Assembly: GCA_003174035.1 (NCBI GenBank)
Contig: PRDV01000052.1
Location: 1-7,732, forward strand
DNA from: Candidatus Babelota bacterium
GTDB lineage: Bacteria > Babelota > Babeliae > Babelales > Babelaceae
Direction of reading: 5' to 3'
DNA length: 7,732 nt
In this document: positions 1-7,164 of the stretch, one piece after another
How the letters are laid out: each line of letters starts with the position of its first letter
Numbering within the stretch: the first letter of the stretch is position 1
The notes under the pieces: generated by a model
Told to the model about the DNA's origin: nothing
The model's input: the letters and a program-made list of their open reading frames with translations, nothing else
Database searches by the model: none
Program-made: the position numbers and the translations under genes

Positions 1-506
1 GATTCTAGCAAGTCGCCGACTAATGCTCCACAGCATACGATAACCGTTAAAGGGAAAGCAATCAGCAAAATTTGCGTGCCACTCATATGGCCAAAGAAAA
101 CGAGTGAAAAAAAACAAGCAAGGGCAATGCCTCCCAAAAATCCTTCCCATGTTTTACCGGGGCTAATGAAAGGGCTCATTTTATGAGCGCCCCACATCTT
201 GCCGATGATATAGGATCCCGTGTCGTGTGCTCCTACCAGCACGAAAATAAGCATGTTGGCAAGTTCGTAACCCGTGGATTGCAGTGCGATAATAAGAAGT
301 AAGGGAAGCACTGGATAAAAAGGCATAATAAGCCAGAAAGCGGGATTGCTTGCTTTAAGAAGTATGGGCCATTCAAAAATAAGAATACGTAGTAAGATGA
401 TACCAACAACTGCTATGAAGAGCCATATGGGGGCAAAAAGGGTTATGCCAATCGCAAAAAGTCCAAGTAGTGCGCCAGTGATTAACCGTTTATAAAGCAT
501 AGTCAT
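1..506 (-). CDS. cdsA: Phosphatidate cytidylyltransferase, C-terminus off the left edge
   Basis: This enzyme makes CDP-diacylglycerol from phosphatidic acid and CTP in the inner membrane, the branch point of phospholipid synthesis. I translated the minus strand by hand. Numbering from the Met at 500, it has hydrophobic segments near residues 8-40, 54-73 and 82-92. The family core follows: AHDTGSYIIGK at 91-101, then SPGKTWEGFLGG at 113-124, then further membrane helices. It reaches GDLLES (CdsA-type GDL.ES) exactly where the window cuts it. About 166 of an expected ~260-280 residues are present, so the last third with the catalytic signature lies outside. Two in-frame Mets (506 and 500) are possible. 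A weak GAGAG six bases upstream favours 506, while the MLYKRLITG start at 500 looks more like family members. It lies 9 nt downstream of yraN and is probably cotranscribed with it. The identity is firm; the start is not. Confidence 0.93.
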   Translation of the reverse strand, partial: MTMLYKRLITGALLGLFAIGITLFAPIWLFIAVVGIILLRILIFEWPILLKASNPAFWLIMPFYPVLPLLLIIALQSTGYELANMLIFVLVGAHDTGSYIIGKMWGAHKMSPFISPGKTWEGFLGGIALACFFSLVFFGHMSGTQILLIAFPLTVIVCCGALVGDLLE

Positions 507-515
507 AGGGTACTC

Positions 516-902
516 TCAACCAAGGAATATCCCACCCATTTCGGGTGCGGTAAAAGCATTCTTTATGTAGGTAATAGTATAACTACCTTTGCTATTTTCA
601 AGAAGTGCCACATCAAAACGATACGAACAATCTCGCAGCGGTCGCTTGGTAATATAATCAAAAGCGGTTTTGATGATCTTCTTTTGTTTGGGGTAACTTA
701 TGACTTGGGAAAGATTAAAATACTGTGTTTTACGGGCTTTGACTTCGACAAAAACAAGAAGGTCTTCTTTTGATGCTATAATATCTATCTCTCCATAGCG
801 AGTTTCATAATTCATTTCTCGAATTCTGAATCCTTCCTTTGCCAGAGCTGAGGCTATGATTTCTTCCCCTTTTTTGCCCAAGGCCATGCGCTCTTTACTC
901 AT
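516..902 (-). CDS. yraN: YraN / UPF0102 family protein (endonuclease-like fold)
   Basis: This small cytosolic protein belongs to UPF0102, which has a restriction-endonuclease-like fold and no settled biochemical role; a DNA-repair or recombination role is often assumed. The N-terminus has the family pattern GKKGEEIIASALAKEGFRI, then NYETRYGEIDIIA with the conserved GEID acid, then LLVFVEVKAR, giving the E-x-K nuclease motif. I chose Met at 902 (128 residues) over an in-frame ATG at 911. The ATG at 902 overlaps the upstream gene's TGA as ATGA, and GAGGA lies about 10 nt before it. For the 911 start that same GAGGA would touch the initiation codon. The stop is 9 nt before cdsA. The overlap implies translational coupling to the upstream propeller-like gene. 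Confidence 0.9.
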   Translation of the reverse strand: MSKERMALGKKGEEIIASALAKEGFRIREMNYETRYGEIDIIASKEDLLVFVEVKARKTQYFNLSQVISYPKQKKIIKTAFDYITKRPLRDCSYRFDVALLENSKGSYTITYIKNAFTAPEMGGIFLG

Positions 903-2590
903 GATATCCATTCCTCGCCGGATTCGATTACGGCAAGGTACTTTTTTAGTGAAGCTTTAGTAATTTCGTCTGAGACCCCGGCTAGAAGGCGATCTACAGC
1001 CGTGCGACCATCAGCTGATTTTACATACTCTTGTGGATTCTCTTTTTTTGAAAGTTCTATAAGAAACAATACTTGCTGCAGGCTTAAAGTTGGAGCAAGT
1101 TTTGAGAAATCAAATTTCACGATACTTTGATTTCCCTCTACGCACAGATCATTTGCTATGCAAATGTCTCCTTCATTATTAAATCTAATATCTTTAACAA
1201 GATAGGATTTTTTAGCGAGGAAGGTAGTATATATTTTGATGAAATGTCCGCTTTTCAAATTATATAAGTAATAATATAGGATATTGGGAATGTGCTCGAG
1301 CACAACTAGTAGGGCGAGTGATTCAGTGGAGTTAAGTGCAAGATGCTCAATGGAAAAGCTATGAGACCCTTTTTGCGTCCATGGAAGCGCGGCCTTAACG
1401 CAATGAAATGTTTTTGGTTCTGGTCCTTTTGAAATATCAAAGACCATTGCGCTGTCATAGCTATTAATTGAAAATAATATATTCCCACTATCACTTATGC
1501 ATACACCTTCGCTTGTTCCAGGAGGTCCATATCTTTTCCAATCTTCCTCCCACTTGTCCTTTTCGATAAGTTCTTCTGTTTCAAAATCATAGACTCTTAT
1601 ATCATGGAAATCTTCCCGTATATAACTAAATACAAGACACTTTTTTTGGTGGTTAATTTCAATATAATAATCCGTCCCATCAGTTTTTAAGTTTCTCAAT
1701 ATCTTGAAATCTAAAAAATACTTTGATTGTTGCGGCATGAGTAATACGTCTTTTTGATGAAAAATTGTTCGCGCAAATCCTTCATGCATTAGAAGTGCTT
1801 TAAAATAGGCGATCTCTTTGCGTCCTACAAGAATATAAGAGGTATCTGGAGCCATTTCGATTAAGGAATAAAAATTTTTGAGAGCCAAGCCAAACTCATA
1901 ATTAGTTAGGGGGTGCTGACTTTTGTCCGATTTATTCGTCCATCCCTTTCTATCGGCATTATAGCATCCGCACTTGCGATAAAAGACGTGACAGTGTCCA
2001 CAATGTCCGTCATAGGTTTCACATAGGTAGGAAAAGCATGTTCTTTGTGCGGGATCAAAAATGAGTACATCCGTATAAGGATCGAAGCGGCATGAGGCTA
2101 CTTCATCCATGGTTTTTAATGAATAAACGGTTGCTACTTTATCCGATGAGCAATGATATACATATTGGTGGTCTTGCGTCATAGCAAGAGTGCCAGATTG
2201 CTCGAATGTTAAAACTGGCATATTGTGTTCAACATTCCATAGAATACTGTTCGCTCCTTGCTCGGTTCTTTTTAAACAGAGTCGGCAATTGTTTAAAAAA
2301 ACTATCTCTTCGGTAGTCTTGGGGTCTGGCTGCAGCGTAATTTGTGGCTGAAAAGTATCTTTAAAAATACTGTAAAAGAGGGTAGCATGTTTTCGTTTTA
2401 AATAGGCTGCAAGCTGATCCTTAACGTCAGCTGGTATTTTTGATGTATCTAGAGTGAAAGTTTGCAAATGCTTAATAACGATCGGAATACATAGATCTTT
2501 CAGAGATGAAGATTCTACATTCTTATATCGAAAGCCTGACATAGGAAAGGTTTCTTGAAAGAGCAGGAGGAATATGAGAAACAGTATCAT
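899..2590 (-). CDS. Exported WD40-like propeller protein with SOCS-box-like N-terminus
   Basis: The 563-residue protein has no name I recognise. Residues 1-16 form a short hydrophobic signal peptide, so export is expected. Residues 29-38 read SLKDLCIPIV, which fits the Elongin-BC box pattern [STP]LxxxCxxx[AILV]. Residues 51-64 (KIPADVKDQLAAYL) resemble the Cullin-box part of eukaryotic SOCS boxes. Residues ~118-170 and ~308-500 carry degenerate WD/propeller blades, for example DKVATVYSLKT, IRVYDFETEE and SAMVFDISKG. Residues 185-209 are a Cys/His cluster (C185, C190, H196, C197, H199, C200, H201, C207, C209). Residues 502-554 are a helical tail (SLQQVLFLIEL). The start at 2590 has AGGA five bases upstream. 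The gene is first in an operon with yraN and cdsA. Similar exported propeller proteins are, to my recollection, common in Dependentiae. The propeller call is moderate; the SOCS-box call is inference. Confidence 0.8.
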   Translation of the reverse strand: MILFLIFLLLFQETFPMSGFRYKNVESSSLKDLCIPIVIKHLQTFTLDTSKIPADVKDQLAAYLKRKHATLFYSIFKDTFQPQITLQPDPKTTEEIVFLNNCRLCLKRTEQGANSILWNVEHNMPVLTFEQSGTLAMTQDHQYVYHCSSDKVATVYSLKTMDEVASCRFDPYTDVLIFDPAQRTCFSYLCETYDGHCGHCHVFYRKCGCYNADRKGWTNKSDKSQHPLTNYEFGLALKNFYSLIEMAPDTSYILVGRKEIAYFKALLMHEGFARTIFHQKDVLLMPQQSKYFLDFKILRNLKTDGTDYYIEINHQKKCLVFSYIREDFHDIRVYDFETEELIEKDKWEEDWKRYGPPGTSEGVCISDSGNILFSINSYDSAMVFDISKGPEPKTFHCVKAALPWTQKGSHSFSIEHLALNSTESLALLVVLEHIPNILYYYLYNLKSGHFIKIYTTFLAKKSYLVKDIRFNNEGDICIANDLCVEGNQSIVKFDFSKLAPTLSLQQVLFLIELSKKENPQEYVKSADGRTAVDRLLAGVSDEITKASLKKYLAVIESGEEWIS

Positions 2591-2785
2591 ACATTTCCTT
2601 TTGGGTTTGCCTCCATAGCTACTGATAGCTTATATTTTTTTTAGAAGAAGTGAATGTTTTTTATAAATCATTTTTCATGTTCGCATAATTGTGCTGAGGT
2701 AAGAAAAATAAATATATTGTATTTCATAAAGAATTTTTGTATTCTAAGGGTATATGGATAGTAATTTACTAAATAGGGAGAATTA
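2591..2785. promoter_or_regulatory. Divergent intergenic region feeding the two exported-protein genes
   Basis: This 195-nt AT-rich gap separates the minus-strand propeller gene from the plus-strand ankyrin gene, so it should hold both promoters. Toward the minus strand, the best -10 is TATAAG (plus coordinates 2629-2634), with no convincing -35. Next to it lies an inverted repeat, AGCTA-CTGA-TAGCT at 2617-2630, which could be an operator or a leader hairpin. I see no clear riboswitch or small RNA. Confidence 0.4.
2717..2745 (+). promoter_or_regulatory. Candidate sigma-70-type promoter of the ankyrin gene
   Basis: TTGTAT at 2717-2722 and TATTCT at 2740-2745 are separated by 17 nt. They match the -35 consensus at three positions and the -10 at four. 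The predicted 5' leader is about 35 nt and ends in AGGGAG (2775-2780), a good ribosome binding site 5 nt before the ATG at 2786. Such boxes are easy to find in AT-rich DNA, so this is tentative. Confidence 0.35.
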
Positions 2786-3952
2786 ATGAATAGAATGATT
2801 ATTATGATGTTATCAACGCTTTTAAACATGAGTTCAGTTTTTACTATGGAGAAGGAACCATCATCGCAAGAATTTTTCAATGCGATTAAAAAGGGGGAAA
2901 TCGCTTTTGTGACGATGTGGGCTGGGAAGTTTGCAAATGTGAAAGATGACCAGGGAACAACTGCTCTCATGCATGCTGTCGACAGTGTACAACCTAAGAT
3001 CGTTAAATTATTACTCGAAAAAGGAGCGAGCGTTAAAGAAATGAATGATAACCGTATAACAGCTGTCATGATTGCGGCGCTTAAAGGAAATGGTGAGATT
3101 TTTGACGATGTAATAAAAGGGTCCAACATCAATGCAAGAACTAAAGAAGGGGTTTCTGCTCTTGATTTTGCCATTTTGGGAGGTAAGAAAGAAATCGTAA
3201 ATCAATTAATAGAAGCAGGCGCTCAATTTGATGTGAAAAAAGATTTTAAGTTTCTAAAGCAGTCGGAAAGCGGTGACATAGATGAAGCAATTATAAAATT
3301 GATTTTAGAGGACTCTAAAGAGCGAGAGGATAATTTAAAGTTTCTTAACGATGAATTGATCCAAGCAGCACGTGATAAAAATGGTTCATTAATTGACGTA
3401 TTATTGAGCTCTGATGCTATAGACATTAATACAACAGATGAGAATGGCAATACAGCGCTTATGATTCTTGCGGGTGATAAAGCGCGTCGCGATGATCTTG
3501 TTAAAAAACTTTTAAGTTATGACTATTATTATGGCCCACTTGCGGATGTAACGGTGATTGCAAGCCTCATCGATTGGTTTGGCTCTAAACAAAATGTTGG
3601 TAAAGTCAGGGACTTGGTTAATTTTCCCGTAAAAAACAAGGAGAAAATACAGGAACTAAAAAGTATAGTTTTCCCAGACTATGAGAATCTGGCTCCAAAG
3701 CTGTATGCCAATGTAACACGCACTTTTGAGCCTGGCAGTGATAATATTACTAAGAGCAAGCCGGTCTATGAAAAATTAAGCAAAAAAGGAGTTGCCGTTC
3801 CTAAGCATATTATAGACTTTACGCTGAGAAATAAGGCTGGAAAAACAGCGGCACAATTAGCTGAAGAAGCTGGTAATCAAGAGATACAGCAACTGATTCA
3901 AACTGCAGCAGGGCGTTTTCCTCGAACTCTCCAAAGAGCAGATTTGATATAA
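2786..3952 (+). CDS. Exported ankyrin-repeat protein
   Basis: The 388-residue protein starts with a short basic residue and a hydrophobic stretch (residues 4-20, Met-rich), which reads as a Sec signal peptide. Ankyrin repeats follow. DQGTTALMHAV...IVKLLLEKGA spans ~54-86. A weaker repeat at 87-118 contains ITAVMIAALKGN, and EGVSALDFAILGGKKEIV lies at ~121-138. After an acidic linker come repeats near 188-215 and 218-245 (NGNTALMILAGD). Residues ~250-340 are not obviously ankyrin. A final repeat-like unit (AGKTAAQLAEEAGNQEI) lies at ~351-367. Ankyrin repeats bind proteins, and in intracellular bacteria such exported proteins often target host factors; the partner here is unknown. The ATG is supported by AGGGAG 5 nt upstream. 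The gene is monocistronic and divergent from the propeller gene. No F-box or BC-box was seen in it. Confidence 0.9.
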   Translation: MNRMIIMMLSTLLNMSSVFTMEKEPSSQEFFNAIKKGEIAFVTMWAGKFANVKDDQGTTALMHAVDSVQPKIVKLLLEKGASVKEMNDNRITAVMIAALKGNGEIFDDVIKGSNINARTKEGVSALDFAILGGKKEIVNQLIEAGAQFDVKKDFKFLKQSESGDIDEAIIKLILEDSKEREDNLKFLNDELIQAARDKNGSLIDVLLSSDAIDINTTDENGNTALMILAGDKARRDDLVKKLLSYDYYYGPLADVTVIASLIDWFGSKQNVGKVRDLVNFPVKNKEKIQELKSIVFPDYENLAPKLYANVTRTFEPGSDNITKSKPVYEKLSKKGVAVPKHIIDFTLRNKAGKTAAQLAEEAGNQEIQQLIQTAAGRFPRTLQRADLI

Positions 3953-4125
3953 TGAGCAAAGATCTGATGGCAATTTGCGGTATTTTTTGAGTAGATAGCA
4001 TTAAATTATGTCCCCAAAGAATTTAGTGCAACAGCTGTTGCACTAATTGAAGGGTATGAGAGTCAGGAACCCTGCATGTCAGGGAACAATTTTCCGTCAG
4101 AATTCTAAACTTCTAAAACCGCATG
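3953..4125. other. Convergent intergenic gap
   Basis: This 173-nt gap lies between the 3' ends of the ankyrin gene and the hemerythrin gene. It holds a weak stem (GCAAA 3956-3960 with TTTGC 3974-3978) followed by six T at 3983-3988, a poor candidate terminator for the ankyrin transcript. It also holds the 24-bp palindrome described separately. A third element is a 5-bp hairpin, CCCTG 4070-4074 with CAGGG 4080-4084, followed by AACAATTTT. No strong intrinsic terminator stands out for either gene. Confidence 0.4.
4023..4046. repeat. Perfect 24-bp palindrome
   Basis: All 12 base pairs are self-complementary about the centre between 4034 and 4035, with half-site TTAGTGCAACAG. It lies between two convergent genes. 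As RNA it would form a stem of about ten pairs closing on AGCT, identical from either strand, so it could stop transcription in both directions. However, no T-run of useful length follows on either strand. As DNA it has the symmetry of a dimeric protein's binding site. The function is not known. Confidence 0.75.
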
Positions 4126-4854
4126 CTATGGTGTATAGTGTGCAAGATTATTTATCCCCAAGGCCTTTTCGATCGATTCGACTTGAGCGAGCGCATGTTC
4201 AAAGCCATTTTCACCAACAAGTTCGTGCTCTTTTTGTTCAAAGAAATCACCAAGCTTATCAAACTCTTTTTCTGGTATCATGCTATGAAATGCAGGAAAT
4301 AGTTCGGTATCTTCGCGTGATGTATGTGCTCGGTACATGGTTATGAACTCTTTCAGGAGTTCCAGGAGTGTTATCTTACTTGATGTTGACATAGCTTCGC
4401 CATTCATCAGTTTTTGCGTTAGATCGCGAATGTTTTGAGTAATTTCTCGCCCCTTTTGGTGCTGGAGTTTAAGTTCTTGAACCAGCGAAACCAACGTGCC
4501 TGCTGACTCCATCCGAGGGAATACATACTCTTCTTCAAGCTTTTCATGGTAATTTTCAATGAATGTGTGCAGGAGGGTAGCAGCTTCATCAAGGAGTTTG
4601 AATTCATAAATAACAGCTTTGGAGGCCTTCTCTATAATGGCCTCGTAAATCAATAGCAATCTATTGAGGATTCCATGCTCCCTCATGAGATCTTCGGTTG
4701 CTCCCACGGTAGTATTAACCGCATTTTCTGGAGCATATTTTTTAGGTGGATGTGCGGGTTTTAAAAATATGTACCCTATATACATTATTGCTACGATAAG
4801 CGCAATAAACAGAACTATCCGAGTAACTTTAGAGAATTTAGGCGAAATACGCAT
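4126..4854 (-). CDS. Membrane-anchored hemerythrin HHE-domain protein
   Basis: Hemerythrin domains are four-helix bundles that bind a di-iron centre and act in oxygen, NO or iron sensing and storage. Numbering from Met at 4854, the protein has a membrane segment at ~12-31 (IVLFIALIVAIMYIGYIFL) and a short Pro-rich linker. The bundle carries the ligands in order: H60 (REHG), H103 and E107 (HEKLE), H132 (QHQKG), H177 and E181 (HTSRE). The family's FP follows after both the HxxxE and HTSRE motifs. An N-terminal anchor followed by the domain suggests a periplasm-facing orientation, though topology cannot be proved here. I chose ATG 4854 (242 residues) because GGAAG lies six bases upstream. The longer reading needs a TTG at 4890 without a good binding site. 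It overlaps the upstream TPR gene by 17 nt, so the two are cotranscribed. Confidence 0.87.
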   Translation of the reverse strand: MRISPKFSKVTRIVLFIALIVAIMYIGYIFLKPAHPPKKYAPENAVNTTVGATEDLMREHGILNRLLLIYEAIIEKASKAVIYEFKLLDEAATLLHTFIENYHEKLEEEYVFPRMESAGTLVSLVQELKLQHQKGREITQNIRDLTQKLMNGEAMSTSSKITLLELLKEFITMYRAHTSREDTELFPAFHSMIPEKEFDKLGDFFEQKEHELVGENGFEHALAQVESIEKALGINNLAHYTP

Positions 4855-5710
4855 CGTTATCTTCCACAAATCGTGATTTGATGCTATCAAACCAGCCTTT
4901 TTTAGGTTCCTGGCTTTGTGCTAAGAGCAAAGGCTCCTGCTTCTTTGGTGTATAGTTTGGATGGGCTTGAGCAAGAAGCAATCCTACCTCATCGAGCCGT
5001 TGTTGAGCTTCAGGGACTGAAGGAAGATACTTTTCTTTTGCATGGGCCAATCTTTTTTCTGCTGCAGTAAGCACCATTTCTTTTTTAGTGTTTCGATAAG
5101 TATTCAGTTGGGTGTGGATTACATTAATTTCATGACGAATAAGTGATTTGTAGCATTTGCGCATCATTTCTTTGATTTTTGGAGTGTATTCTTTTTCATC
5201 AGGATGCTTTTCAAGAAATTCCTTTGCAAGATTAATGGCGCGGTTTGCCTGTTCTTGATCTCTATCAGAACTCAGTTTCGAAAGATAATTTGCTTCTATT
5301 GCAATATACTCAGCCCGCGTGATTTCCTTGGCCCCTGGGTAATATTTTTGATACTCTTGCGCGTATTTCTCCGCGTCTTTATAGTTCTTTTTTGTTAAAA
5401 AGATCTCCGCAAGTTCCAGGCGGGTAATCCTCATCGTTTCTTGATCGCCGCCTACTGCCAGAAGCCGTTGGCTGCATTTGACAATCATATCCTCATCACG
5501 GTGTGTGGTATAATATTCTTTTGCAAGCTGGGCTTGCGCAAAGGTCATGTCCTTAGTTTGTTTATTGAGTGCTTCTCTGAGTAGCTTGTTACTTGTCGGA
5601 GCGGAATGCTCTACATGCTCTCTTTTCTTGGTTTTTGAATGCCGTTTGGCGAGTGCTGTTGTGCTAATAAAGATGATTACTATGATTAATGGATAGACTA
5701 GTTTTTTCAT
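4838..5710 (-). CDS. BamD-like periplasmic TPR protein
   Basis: BamD is the TPR lipoprotein of the outer-membrane beta-barrel assembly machine. This 290-residue protein starts with a signal peptide (MKKLVYPLIIVIIFISTTALA, likely cut after residue 21) and a basic linker. TPR-like helices follow. AQLAKEYYTTHRDEDMIVKC is near 60-79, LELAEIFLTKKNYKDAEKYA near 98-117, and IEANYLSKLSSDRDQEQA near 138-155. The last holds the RDQ stretch typical of BamD, then LAKEFLEKHPDEKEY. The C-terminus (residues ~255-290) is low-homology. There is no lipobox Cys, which canonical BamD needs for its lipid anchor, so it may be a soluble paralogue or a divergent BamD. Met at 5710 was chosen over Met at 5731: GGGGA sits about seven bases before 5710, and nothing precedes 5731. 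Fold is likely; BamD function is inference. Confidence 0.75.
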   Translation of the reverse strand: MKKLVYPLIIVIIFISTTALAKRHSKTKKREHVEHSAPTSNKLLREALNKQTKDMTFAQAQLAKEYYTTHRDEDMIVKCSQRLLAVGGDQETMRITRLELAEIFLTKKNYKDAEKYAQEYQKYYPGAKEITRAEYIAIEANYLSKLSSDRDQEQANRAINLAKEFLEKHPDEKEYTPKIKEMMRKCYKSLIRHEINVIHTQLNTYRNTKKEMVLTAAEKRLAHAKEKYLPSVPEAQQRLDEVGLLLAQAHPNYTPKKQEPLLLAQSQEPKKGWFDSIKSRFVEDNDAYFA

Positions 5711-5764
5711 GATTTTTCCCCGTTTCCCCATGCGTTATGTATACATTTAAGGTATCAGAGACGG

Positions 5765-5789
5765 AAAAATATACAAGCGTGATGCTTAT
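5765..5789 (-). terminator. Weak candidate intrinsic terminator after the ATPase-nuclease gene
   Basis: On the minus strand ATAAGC-ATCAC-GCTTGT forms a six-pair stem (one G-T) at 5789-5773. It is followed by ATA and five T at 5769-5765. The stem overlaps the stop codon. It is short and AT-rich, so it may be inefficient. TTGTAT in the same stretch (5776-5771 on the minus strand), 16 nt from TACCTT (5754-5749), could instead be a promoter for the BamD-like gene. Confidence 0.25.
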
Positions 5790-7164
5790 AGCGTCCAGAC
5801 ATGGATTTTCTTGTCGTTAAATATCAGAGCTTCGTCAGAAATCTTCTCTTCCCAGGTGAGGTTTGGATTACGATCAAAGATTAGAAGGTGCCCCTCATGG
5901 GCGCCAGCATAGTGAGCTGTTTGCTCCAAGCCTTTGGCTAAGGTGTCTTCACCATATTTAATTTTAAGCTCTATAACAAATAATTGTTGCTTCCATTGCA
6001 CCAACAGATCAAGGCGCTTTTTGCCCAGTGCGTATTCACGATGAATTCGTCCACCGCCGTTGATAACACGTTGGAGAAAAGCAAGCATAAGAATATGGGG
6101 TCCTGATTCCTTGTAATTAAAATCCTCAAGCCAAGCTTGGGAATTTTCTCTAAAAAATTGGGTAAATGCCGTAAGCAGTTTATGTATATTCAGTGAGCCG
6201 TCCTGATTGAGGTACCAGCTCGATTCTTGCACTATGCTCACTTGGAATTTCGAAGCAAGCACTGCTGGAATTATCTCTTGATAAATGGGATTAGCAATCG
6301 CAAGATTGCCACTTGCTTTTGAAACGAGTCCGAGATCGATGGCATATTGTATATCATCATCGCCATATTGGGGATTGATTACGTCACCGCTAATAATTGC
6401 ATCAATTACTTTTCTAATGCGTGGTTCATGAAGCTTGTCAATCAGTGAATCAAGGTGAGTGTCACGACGCGCTATGAGCGCATCTTTTGCCTGTACAAGA
6501 TCCTCCTTGGTGATAGTTTGCTTTACATCGATAATGGTATCGCACGCTTGTTGGGCAAGAGCATTCACAAACCACGGCTGTCCTTGTGTTACATAGTGAG
6601 CATATTCAGTTGCTTCCTCAGTAAATTGCTGCCCTGTATCTTGAGTATGCTGTTGATAGAGTGTCTTTACTTCAGCGGCAGTAAAATTTGAGAGGGTTAA
6701 CGAAACAGCTTTAATATTAAATGGGCTGCTGGTGGGGACATAATCATTGCTTTCCCGGGACCAAATGCGATAATCCCGCACGTCGCGGAGCCCTATCAAG
6801 CATAAAGATTGAGGAAAATGATTTGGTCTGCCGGGGTATCCTCCTCGGATTTGGCGTAATACTGAGAGAAGAGAATCTCCTCTAATGAATCGATTTCATC
6901 GATAAAAAGAATGGTAGGTTTTTTTGATGAGTATGCCCAATAATCGAAGGCTTTACGAACAATATTGAGCGTAATAGGTTGGGCGCGCAAGAGCTCTTGC
7001 AAATAGTCTACAACATCTTTTTCCTCCGGGAATTTTTGGGAGATCTCTTCTTTAAAGATGCTTACAATTGTTAAAATTGCAGATTCAACGTTATCCCTCG
7101 CTTTATATAATTGTTTAGTTTTTTCCAGTTTAAGCGATGAGATAAAAAATAGTGATCTTCTTCT
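5786..7164 (-). pseudogene. AAA ATPase / PD-(D/E)XK (PDDEXK_9-type) protein, frameshifted and N-truncated
   Basis: Two frames together spell one protein of a known family: an AAA-type ATPase fused to a C-terminal PD-(D/E)XK nuclease-like domain, role unsettled. The upstream frame (7164-6883) reads YKARDNVESAI, then the Walker B strand PTILFIDEIDSL. At 6882-6881 one base appears to be missing. The downstream frame (6880-5786) continues GDSLLSVLRQIRGGYPGRP, FPQSLCLIGLRDVRDY, SPFNIKAVSLTL, TQGQPWFVNALA and ARRDTHLDSLIDKL. The nuclease core follows, with D (KRLDLLV, codon 6010-6008) and E-x-K (IELKIK, 5971-5963). The frame is closed upstream by TAA at 7167-7165. No Walker A (GKT/S) is found there on the minus strand, so the first ~80-100 residues are lost. 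The nuclease half alone could still be made from an internal start, but I see no strong binding site. A sequencing error could explain the shift but not the missing Walker A. Confidence 0.85.

Noticed and set aside
2668..3174. Minus-strand open frame of 168 codons
   Set aside because: It lies opposite the ankyrin gene's 5' half and promoter region, and its Ser/Ile/Leu-rich product is typical antisense of ankyrin coding sequence.
4023..4046. Palindrome as a standard rho-independent terminator
   Set aside because: The stem is good, but only short mixed A/T sequence follows on either strand, with no run of T as required for the usual mechanism.
4047..4346. Plus-strand open frame of 99 codons
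   Set aside because: Most of it lies opposite the well-supported hemerythrin gene, has no ribosome binding site, and gives Arg/His-rich antisense-type sequence.
6875..6890. Programmed ribosomal frameshift in the ATPase
   Set aside because: The site (TTAGAGGAG) has no slippery heptamer and no obvious downstream structure, and the gene also lacks Walker A, so decay is the simpler explanation.
6796..7002. A separate 68-residue minus-strand gene containing ILFIDEIDSL
   Set aside because: It begins at a TTG inside a longer open frame (to 7164), and its last ~30 residues after DEIDSL are out-of-frame translation of the GDSLLSVLRQIR region. It is part of the broken ATPase.
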